This document shows, piece after piece, positions 7,819 through 15,289 of a stretch of DNA of 27,609 nucleotides. A program made the translations under genes and the position numbers. Source of the stretch: Proteiniphilum sp. UBA5283 (GTDB lineage Bacteria; Bacteroidota; Bacteroidia; Bacteroidales; Dysgonomonadaceae); the NCBI GenBank assembly GCA_002408485.1, contig DHSP01000038.1:1-27609 (forward strand). Direction: 5' to 3'. Each line of letters opens with the position of its first letter. Position 1 is the stretch's first letter. The notes under the pieces are model-generated. The model was given only the letters and a program-made list of their open reading frames with translations, ran no database searches and was not told the origin of the DNA.

Positions 7819-9738
7819 ATGCGAAAAATTAGAACAACCCTGATTTTTTTATTTCTTGCCGCAACCTGTACCGTAATGAGAGCCGGCCAGGCCTATGCCT
7901 CCAATATCGCTGAGAAAGACTACGTAGCCTATCTTTTTACCTATTTCCACGGAAACAGTGTGGAACAAGAGCAGATTTGCTTCGCAGTCAGTCTTGATGG
8001 GTATCACTACAGAGCTTTAAACAACGACAGGCCTGTGATTGATTCAAAAGAAATCAGTGAAACGGGTGGAGTCAGAGACCCACATATCCTGAGGGCTCAG
8101 GATGGAGAGACGTTTTACATGGTAGTGACAGACATGACCTCTTCCAAAGGATGGGATTCAAACCGGGGGATGGTTCTATTGAAATCGAAAGATCTTGTCA
8201 ACTGGACTTCGTCGGCCATCAACATCCAGAAAAAATATCCGGGACAGGAAGACCTGAAGCGGGTGTGGGCTCCCCAAACGATTTATGACCCACATGCCGA
8301 AAAATACATGATTTACTGGTCCATGCAGCACGGGAAAGGGACTGATATTATCTATTATGCTTATGCCAATCAAGATTTCACCGATCTGGAAGGCACACCG
8401 AAGCAGCTTTTCTTCCCGAAAAATGGAAAATCCTGCATCGACGGCGATATTATCTACAAAAACGGGATATTCCATATGTTTTACAAAACAGAGGGGCACG
8501 GAAACGGAATCAGGAAAGCCATGACCGATAACCTCACTGCTGGCTGCTGGATAGAACAACCCGACTATAAACAGCAGACCCGCCATGCCGTGGAAGGGTC
8601 TTCTGTTTTTAAACTGACCAATCAGGAAAAATACATTTTGCTCTATGATGTGTATGGGAGGGGTGAGTACCAGTTCTGCGAGAGTGTGGATCTCGACAAT
8701 TTCAAGGTTATTGATCACGAGATCAGCATGGATTTTAAACCCCGCCACGGGAGTGTTATTCCCATCACAAAAAAAGAGCTGGAGGCCATCACCGGCAAAT
8801 GGGGCATACCCGAGGGATTGGAGATGCCTGCCACCAAAAATCCTGTGCTGACGGGGTATTATGCCGACCCGGATGTGCTTTATTCAGAAAAAACAGGCAA
8901 GTATTATATCTACCCTACCAGCGACGGTTTTCCGGGATGGGGAGGATACTATTTCAAAACCTTCTCATCCGATGACCTCCGGGAGTGGAGGGATGAGGGA
9001 GTGATTCTGGACCTGAAAGACGTTTCGTGGGCCGACAGCAATGCCTGGGCACCATGCATCATAGAGAAGAAAATAGGCAGGGATAAATACAAATACTATT
9101 ATTACTTCAGTGGAGGCAGGGATGGTGAACCCAAGAAAATTGGGGTAGCCGTTGCTGACCATCCCACCGGACCTTTTATTGATTCGGGGAAACCGCTGAT
9201 CGATTTCAAGCCCGAAGGAGTGAGTGGCGGACAGGAGATTGATCCGGATCTGTTTTTCGATCCGGTAAGCAAAAAACACTACATCTATTGGGGAAATGGG
9301 TATATGGCGGGAGCGGAACTACAAAAAGAGATGGTTTCCATCAAGAGGGGTACCATAAAGAAGATGACTCCCGATCGTACCTTTCGGGAAGCGATCAACG
9401 TGTTTTACAGGAACGGACTATATTACTTCCTCTGGTCGGAAGACGATACCGGCAGCCCCAACTACAAGGTGCGTTACGCCACCGCAAAGTCACCACTCGG
9501 CCCCCTGAATATTCCCACCAACAACATCGTCATCATGAAAGACGAAGCAAGAAATATATACGGAACAGGGCACAATTCGGTATTGCAGATTCCTGGAAAA
9601 GATGAGTGGTATATTGTGTATCACCGTATAAACAACTACTCGTTGAATGACGGTCCAGGTTATCACCGGGAGGTGTGTATCGACAAAATGGAGTTTAACG
9701 AAGATGGAAGCATTCAACAAGTGACCCCATCGTTATAA
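7819..9738 (+). CDS. Protein with two complete GH43 domains (arabinofuranosidase type)
   Basis: 639 residues with a signal peptide (about 1-28) and two successive GH43 propellers. Domain 1 (about 33-325) has base Asp87 (GGVRDPHI), pKa modulator Asp208 (CIDGDIIY) and acid Glu259 (AVEGSSVF). Domain 2 (about 340-639) has base Asp350 (GYYADPDVL), modulator Asp475 (EIDPDLFF) and acid Glu524 (FREAINVF). Both catalytic triads therefore seem present, so the protein may have two active sites. GH43 enzymes with these motifs usually release alpha-L-arabinofuranose, or beta-xylose, from side chains. In this context arabinan or arabinogalactan side chains are likely. The start at 7819 gives a good signal peptide. 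The gene has its own operator and promoter and is followed by the opposing HTCS relic. Confidence 0.88.
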   Translation: MRKIRTTLIFLFLAATCTVMRAGQAYASNIAEKDYVAYLFTYFHGNSVEQEQICFAVSLDGYHYRALNNDRPVIDSKEISETGGVRDPHILRAQDGETFYMVVTDMTSSKGWDSNRGMVLLKSKDLVNWTSSAINIQKKYPGQEDLKRVWAPQTIYDPHAEKYMIYWSMQHGKGTDIIYYAYANQDFTDLEGTPKQLFFPKNGKSCIDGDIIYKNGIFHMFYKTEGHGNGIRKAMTDNLTAGCWIEQPDYKQQTRHAVEGSSVFKLTNQEKYILLYDVYGRGEYQFCESVDLDNFKVIDHEISMDFKPRHGSVIPITKKELEAITGKWGIPEGLEMPATKNPVLTGYYADPDVLYSEKTGKYYIYPTSDGFPGWGGYYFKTFSSDDLREWRDEGVILDLKDVSWADSNAWAPCIIEKKIGRDKYKYYYYFSGGRDGEPKKIGVAVADHPTGPFIDSGKPLIDFKPEGVSGGQEIDPDLFFDPVSKKHYIYWGNGYMAGAELQKEMVSIKRGTIKKMTPDRTFREAINVFYRNGLYYFLWSEDDTGSPNYKVRYATAKSPLGPLNIPTNNIVIMKDEARNIYGTGHNSVLQIPGKDEWYIVYHRINNYSLNDGPGYHREVCIDKMEFNEDGSIQQVTPSL

Positions 9739-9774
9739 CGATTTTTCGTATGAACTCATTGGTGGGAACCCCTG

Positions 9775-10414
9775 TCAGCGCTTTATCTGAAGTTCCCTGT
9801 ATTTCAAGCCTACCTCTTTCACCAGTGCTGCAATATTTCCTCTGGTAACACTCAGCTTCCGGTTCTGGGTTTCCGTTTTTCTGAACTCCAACAGCTGATT
9901 GATCAAATCCTGCAGCCACAGGACATTCTGTCTGACCATATCTATTTTTTGATGCTGTATGGGCGCAAGTTACGCTTCATGCTGCAAATCTTCCAACGGG
10001 CCAATGATCAAAGTGAGTGACGTGTGCGGCTCATAGGTAATATTTGTGTAGAACCGGAGCCGTTCATCGTTCAACTCCTGTTCCTGTACAAGCTTTTCCT
10101 TTTTGATTTTGTAGATGCTCTGGGGATCCGGCTTTTTCTTATAGAAATACAAGATAGAAAGAAGCAAGGCGGCCATGAGCAACGCATAGATTGTCTTAGC
10201 CTACCAGATCAACCAGAGCGGAGGTGCAATCCGGATGGGGATCGTATACACCCGTATTCCGGTGGTCATTACCGGAGGAATCTCTGGCTCCTGCAGCACG
10301 GAATAGGGTTTGAAAAAATAGATCCTGTTCCATTTCCAAGTATGTGATCAACAAGGGTTGGGCAGGTAGGCTCACAAGGAAGAACCATAAAAATATGAGG
10401 AGGTATTCTCTCAT
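9775..10414 (-). pseudogene. Hybrid two-component system (HTCS) sensor/regulator relic
   Basis: Read on the minus strand, ATG at 10414 starts a signal peptide and typical HTCS N-terminus (MREYLLIFLWFFLVSLPAQP, then LLITYLEMEQDLFF). After about 35 codons the frame shifts (near 10310) to the end of the sensor and the membrane segment (PPLWLIW, stop TAG at 10203-10201, AKTIYALLMAALLLSILYFY). A histidine-kinase dimerisation region follows (LRFYTNITYEPHTSLTLIIG), a stop TAA at 9972-9970, then the next kinase helix (INQLLEFRKTETQNRKLSV), ending at 9775. Intact HTCS proteins have over 1200 residues. Almost the whole periplasmic propeller, the ATPase, receiver and AraC-type domains are missing. The phospho-accepting His of the usual NITHEFRTPLTLI motif is Tyr (TAT, 10035-10033). 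It cannot work as a sensor. Its place beside the SusCD operon suggests it once regulated this PUL. Confidence 0.85.
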
Positions 10415-10813
10415 CTTCGGGGCAAATTCACATTTTTTCCACTCAAATATACGACAAAGTGATAATTTAGTAAAGGACTTCTGCAATATGCACGATTTAC
10501 CGTCTATTAATGCACGATTCGCTGCGGCTCAGTCTTTGTGTTTTATAAAGGTTTATTGTATGTTTGTAACAAATCAAGATCACCACAGAAGAACAATTCA
10601 GAATTGCCCGTGCAATTCCAGCAACCGTACAGACACAGAGAAAGAAATTCAAACACATAATATTGTTATTACCAGACAATAACAGCACAACAGCACATTC
10701 CACACATTTCGCTATTGATTGGAGGGTGCACTTTGAAGTATGGTTTGAGTGCGAATGAAAAGAGAAATTAAAATCAAACTCGGAATTTCACAAAATGATC
10801 AATCTAAACTTAC
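10415..10813 (+). other. Intergenic region between HTCS relic and the surface operon
   Basis: About 400 bp, AT-rich, between divergent units. Short ORFs exist on both strands but resemble nothing and use unlikely residues, so none is called. It contains the operator and promoter at 10489-10566 and then a long leader of about 245 bp before the ATG at 10814. I saw no riboswitch-like fold or tRNA in the leader. Confidence 0.5.
10489..10566 (+). promoter_or_regulatory. Tandem direct-repeat operator and promoter for the SusCD operon
   Basis: TGCACGATTT at 10489-10498 and TGCACGATTC at 10511-10520 repeat at exactly 22 bp. They are followed by a full Bacteroides-type promoter: TTTG at 10535-10538, a 20-bp spacer and TATGTTTG at 10559-10566. 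The -7 lies 48 bp after the start of the second repeat, 10-11 bp (one helical turn) farther than at the other two operators. This keeps the same face of the helix. It presumably drives the operon at 10814-18195. Confidence 0.65.
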
Positions 10814-12193
10814 ATGAAGAAGATGAAACAGAAAATTTACCAATCAACGGGCATTCTTTTTTTGCTGCTACTCGGCCTTGCCGGATGCAAAGAAGAAAAC
10901 TATGTCTTTTCAAATCAGTTGTCGAAGGGGGATCCGTTTGATCCAAACCGACCGGTGCAGGTCACCAGTTTTTTACCTGACTCGGGGCGCTTCTCTGAAA
11001 AAATTGTGATTAGCGGCTCCAATTTCGGGAACGACAAGGATGCGGTGAAAGTGTATTTTGTAGATGGAAACATCGAAAAGGAAGGGGCCGTGGTGAGCGT
11101 CAACGGCAATTCGATCTACTGCATTGCGCCCAGATTATCTGGCGGAAACAGCCAAATAAAAGTGGTTGTGGGTGAAAAAGCCGAGGGGATCGCACCCAAA
11201 AGCTTTCATTATACGGCCTCAGCACAGGTTTCCTGGGTCGCAGGAGTGGGTACGCTTGAGGGTACTGGCGCATTTTACCGAGACGGCACACTGGCCGAGG
11301 CGCACTTTCACAAAATCATGGGGATCATGGCACTGGGTAACGATCAACTCATGACCTTCGGATCATGGGAATCTGCAGCCAATAAGGTGCGGTTTATTTC
11401 CGTTCCGGAAAACAGGGTCATCACCATTCAGGATGGAGTGTATCTCGGGAAGCCAGCTATCAACGAAGACAAAACCATCGTGTATGCCACGACCCTGAAC
11501 CCTACACATACGGTCTATGAATACAGAAGAGATAATGGCTGGATGCCTTACCGAATAGGAGAGATCGAGGCGCGGGGATCCGGCTATGACCACATTCAGG
11601 GGCTGGTGATGATGGACAAGGTACACGACCCCAATCAGGAGTGGCTCTATTTCTGTCACAAAGACGGAAAATTTCTGCGTTACAACATCAACACCCAGGT
11701 AACGCACGAATTGGGTAGCGGATTGTTTGATCCGGCAGCCTGGGTGGGTTACATCGTGTATGACAAGTTCAACGACTGTTTCTATGTGTCCCATTACGCA
11801 AGGTATTCGATTTACAAAATCAGCAAGACCGGAAACGACTGGGCGGATGGCGTCAAATCGGAAATATATGCCGGATCGCCCAGCCAGAGTGCTGTGGTGG
11901 ACGGAAACCTGGAAGATGCCCGGTTCAGGGATCCACGCGGCATGTGCATGGATGAAGATGGCAATCTCTACGTCTGTGAGTTCAATAATTCCAACGTGAT
12001 CCGGAAGATATCCGCAACCGACGGCTATGTTTCCACGGTTGCCGGCACATTGGGTAAAGAGTCACCGCAGACAAACGGCGATCCGGCCGAGGCCATCTTC
12101 CTCGATCCACGCGACATCACCTACGACGGAAACGGGAACTTCTTTATTGCTGAATGGTGGGAGTCCACAATTAGAAGATATGCTGTTGAATAA
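10814..12193 (+). CDS. IPT/TIG- and NHL-repeat surface lipoprotein, probable glycan-binding protein
   Basis: 459 residues. The N-terminus is a lipoprotein signal with lipobox GLAGC (Cys25), followed by acidic/polar residues as in surface-exposed lipoproteins. An IPT/TIG Ig-like domain (about 45-135; PVQVTSFLPDSG, VISGSNFG) is followed by a beta-propeller with NHL-like repeats (about 140-459; DPRGMCMDEDGNLYVCEF and DPRDITYDGNGNFFIAEW). This architecture is common next to SusC/SusD in Bacteroidota, where it is thought to bind glycan at the cell surface. No catalytic motif was seen. It is the first gene of the operon; SusC starts 17 bp after its stop. A second in-frame ATG at 10823 is possible, but 10814 gives more positive charge before the hydrophobic core. 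Confidence 0.85.
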   Translation: MKKMKQKIYQSTGILFLLLLGLAGCKEENYVFSNQLSKGDPFDPNRPVQVTSFLPDSGRFSEKIVISGSNFGNDKDAVKVYFVDGNIEKEGAVVSVNGNSIYCIAPRLSGGNSQIKVVVGEKAEGIAPKSFHYTASAQVSWVAGVGTLEGTGAFYRDGTLAEAHFHKIMGIMALGNDQLMTFGSWESAANKVRFISVPENRVITIQDGVYLGKPAINEDKTIVYATTLNPTHTVYEYRRDNGWMPYRIGEIEARGSGYDHIQGLVMMDKVHDPNQEWLYFCHKDGKFLRYNINTQVTHELGSGLFDPAAWVGYIVYDKFNDCFYVSHYARYSIYKISKTGNDWADGVKSEIYAGSPSQSAVVDGNLEDARFRDPRGMCMDEDGNLYVCEFNNSNVIRKISATDGYVSTVAGTLGKESPQTNGDPAEAIFLDPRDITYDGNGNFFIAEWWESTIRRYAVE

Positions 12194-12210
12194 AATAGAC
12201 CTTACACATC

Positions 12211-15200
12211 ATGAAAAAAATATTCATATTTACAATCACACTGATCGTACTAACATTCAATACATGGGCACAGGCTCAGACAATCAGCCTTGCCGGTATT
12301 GTGATGGATGACAAGGGGGAAACACTCATTGGTGTCTCTATCAAGGTCAAAGGCACCACGACAGGAGTGGTGACCGATTACGACGGCCGATTTCGGATCA
12401 ACGACATTCCTGCCGGGTCCACACTGATCTATACCTATATTGGATACAAACCGGTGGAAGAGACATACAAGGAAAGCCAGACCCAACTCCGGATTGGCAT
12501 GACACCCGATGTGAGTGAGCTCGACGAAGTGGTGGTTACCGCCAGAGGAACACAACGCAAAGTGTCGGTAGTAGGTGCCATTACCAGCGTGCAACCCAAT
12601 GAACTGCAGGTTCCTGCCACGTCGGTATCAAACATGCTGGGGGGACGTGTTCCGGGTATCATCTCCGTTTCACGCACCGGTGAGCCCGGTCAGGACTTCT
12701 CCGAATTCTGGATCCGGGGGATCAGCACCTTCGGGGCAAACCAGGGAGCACTGGTCCTGGTGGATGGGATAGAAGGCAACCTCAACGACATCGACCCGGC
12801 GGATATCGAAAGTTTCTCCATCTTAAAAGATGCATCCGCCACTGCCGTGTACGGCGTTCGCGGAGCAAACGGAGTAGTCATTGTCACCACAAAACGGGGC
12901 AAGGCGGGCAGAATGCGTATCAATGTCAAATCAAACGCCACATACTCCTACTCTCCCAGGATGCCCGAATATGCCGATGCCTACCAATACGCCCTGTTGG
13001 CCAACGAGGCAAGGGTTGTCAGAAACAACAACCCGCTCTATACGCCTACTGACCTCGAACTTTACAGAACCGGGTTGGATCCGGATTTATACCCGAATGT
13101 GAACTGGCGTAATGTAATCCTGAAGGATTATGCATGGAACAACCAACATCATATAGGGCTCTCCGGCGGAGGTGAAGCGGCTCGTTACTACGTGAGTATG
13201 GGCTTCCTCAACAGTGATGCGCTCTTCAAACAGGATGCAGCGTCGCCTTTCAGCGCGAATGTAGACTACAACAAATTGAATTTCAGGGCCAACGTGGATG
13301 CCAACGTAACCAAATCGACCCTGCTCTCACTCAACATCGAGAGTGTCTTCGTCACCCAAAACGCGCCCGGGTTCGGGGATGACAACAAAGCATTGTGGCT
13401 GGCCCAGGCCAACCTGCCACCCAATCTCGTGCCGGTGCGCTACTCCAATGGCCTGCTACCGGCTTACGGCGTGAATGCCGACCAAATGTCTCCCTATGTG
13501 CAACTAAACTATACCGGATACAAAAACATCGAACGCTATACCACCAAAACCAACCTGAAAGTTGAACAGGATCTGGGCATGCTTCTGAAGGGACTTTCCG
13601 TTCAGGGGCTATTCTCGCTCACCACCAACGGACTCCACACGGTGCACAATTCCATGAGGCCGGATCTCTATTTCGCGGACCCTAAAGTAGGAAGAAACCC
13701 CGACGGATCACTCCTCACCGAAAGAAGGGTTACCAAAGAAGACCTGGAGGCTTCCCAAACGTCGGCATCCGACAGACAATATTATATCGAAGCCCAGATC
13801 AACTACAACCAGGTTTTCAATGAGGAGCACCGGGTCACCGGACTGGTTCATGCCTATCAACAGGAGACCAAGAACAGTGGCTGGGGGGATGGCATTTTTA
13901 CCGTGATTCCGCAGCGTTACCAGGCCTATTCAGGCAGAGCAACCTATTCATACCGCGACACCTATATGATTGAATCGAATATCGGTTATACCGGCTCCGA
14001 GAACTTCAACCGGGAAAGCCGTTTCGGTGTGTTCCCCTCCATCGCCCTCGGTTGGGTGCCCAGCCAGTACACCTGGATAAACAAAAATTTACCGTTTATC
14101 AACTACCTCAAATTTAGGGGATCCTACGGGCAGGTGGGTAACGACCGTTTGAAAGTTCGCTTTCCCTATCTGACCATTGTGGGAGGAGTTGATTCGGGCA
14201 TCTGGGGTGGTCCCGCGATCGGAGAGACCCAGATTGGTGCGGAAAACATGGAATGGGAAACCACAACAAAGCTCGATTTGGGCATCGATACCAAGCTGTT
14301 TGACAACAAAATAGACCTGACCGTGGACTTTTACAGAAACAAGACAACCGGTATTTTTCAGAAGAGGGAAAGCATCCCGCTCGAATCGGGGCTCAACTCC
14401 ACGCTCCCCTATGCGAATATCGGCTCCATGAAATCGTGGGGGTTCGACGGGAATGTGTCGTTTTTTCAGAAGATCAACAACGACATGAATTTTACCGTCC
14501 GCAGTAATTTCACATTGGCCAGGAACAAAGTCGATTACTGGGAACAGTCGGGAGTGAACTACCCATACCAGTCATACACCGGCGTTCCTTACGGCGTAAT
14601 GCGCGGATTGATTGCAGAGGGGCTCTTCAAAAACGAAGAGGACATCTTAAGCAGCCCTCGGCAAACCTACATGGAAAACGTGCTCCCGGGCGATATCAAA
14701 TACAAGGACGTGAACGGCGACGGCGTTGTGGATGACGACGACATCGTGCCGCTCTCCTACTCCAATATTCCCCAGTTTCAGTATGGTTTCGCACTGGAAT
14801 ACAATTTTGGGAACTTCCGCATCAGCGGGTTGCTGGAAGGAGTTGAGGATGTGGAATATTTTTTGGGAGGGAACGGCTACTACCCGTTTGCCGGAGGATC
14901 TACGGGCAACCTGCTGAGCATTGTCGCAAACCAGGAAAACCGCTGGATACCGGCTTCCTATTCGGGAAATCCTGCCACCGAAAATCCCAACGCCCGATTT
15001 CCTCGACTCACCTATGGGGTCAACGAAAACAACAACCGGAATTCAACCTTCTGGTTAATCGATGGCAGCTACCTGCGGTTGAAGAACGTGGAGCTTTCCT
15101 ACACACTCCCGAAGAGCTGGATGCAGCGAACAAAAATTTTCGAATCGGCATCCATCAGCCTGATCGGTGACAACTTACACGTATGGGACAAGGTAAAACT

Positions 15201-15285
15201 TTGGGACCCCGCACAGGCCTCCGATAACGGTGCAGTATATCCGTTGCAGAGAAGATATACCATTCAACTATATGCAACATTCTAA
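12211..15285 (+). CDS. SusC/RagA-family TonB-dependent outer-membrane transporter
   Basis: 1024 residues. Signal peptide (about 1-22), carboxypeptidase-regulatory-like domain (about 27-105; GVSIKVKGTTTGVVTDYDG), a TonB-box-like segment (ELDEVVVTARGTQRK), plug domain (about 115-220; LVLVDGIEGNLNDIDPADIE, SILKDASATAVYGVRGANGV) and a 22-strand-type barrel ending in phenylalanine. It imports oligosaccharides released at the surface, with the SusD partner as lid. The SusD gene begins 4 bp after its stop, so the two are translationally close. It appears intact, without frameshifts, unlike several enzyme genes of the same locus. Confidence 0.95.
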   Translation: MKKIFIFTITLIVLTFNTWAQAQTISLAGIVMDDKGETLIGVSIKVKGTTTGVVTDYDGRFRINDIPAGSTLIYTYIGYKPVEETYKESQTQLRIGMTPDVSELDEVVVTARGTQRKVSVVGAITSVQPNELQVPATSVSNMLGGRVPGIISVSRTGEPGQDFSEFWIRGISTFGANQGALVLVDGIEGNLNDIDPADIESFSILKDASATAVYGVRGANGVVIVTTKRGKAGRMRINVKSNATYSYSPRMPEYADAYQYALLANEARVVRNNNPLYTPTDLELYRTGLDPDLYPNVNWRNVILKDYAWNNQHHIGLSGGGEAARYYVSMGFLNSDALFKQDAASPFSANVDYNKLNFRANVDANVTKSTLLSLNIESVFVTQNAPGFGDDNKALWLAQANLPPNLVPVRYSNGLLPAYGVNADQMSPYVQLNYTGYKNIERYTTKTNLKVEQDLGMLLKGLSVQGLFSLTTNGLHTVHNSMRPDLYFADPKVGRNPDGSLLTERRVTKEDLEASQTSASDRQYYIEAQINYNQVFNEEHRVTGLVHAYQQETKNSGWGDGIFTVIPQRYQAYSGRATYSYRDTYMIESNIGYTGSENFNRESRFGVFPSIALGWVPSQYTWINKNLPFINYLKFRGSYGQVGNDRLKVRFPYLTIVGGVDSGIWGGPAIGETQIGAENMEWETTTKLDLGIDTKLFDNKIDLTVDFYRNKTTGIFQKRESIPLESGLNSTLPYANIGSMKSWGFDGNVSFFQKINNDMNFTVRSNFTLARNKVDYWEQSGVNYPYQSYTGVPYGVMRGLIAEGLFKNEEDILSSPRQTYMENVLPGDIKYKDVNGDGVVDDDDIVPLSYSNIPQFQYGFALEYNFGNFRISGLLEGVEDVEYFLGGNGYYPFAGGSTGNLLSIVANQENRWIPASYSGNPATENPNARFPRLTYGVNENNNRNSTFWLIDGSYLRLKNVELSYTLPKSWMQRTKIFESASISLIGDNLHVWDKVKLWDPAQASDNGAVYPLQRRYTIQLYATF

Positions 15286-15289
15286 TTTT

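Noticed and set aside
10344..10682. Plus-strand open frame of 112 codons in front of the SusCD operon
   Set aside because: It crosses the HTCS relic and the operator region, has no family resemblance and a low-complexity polar composition.
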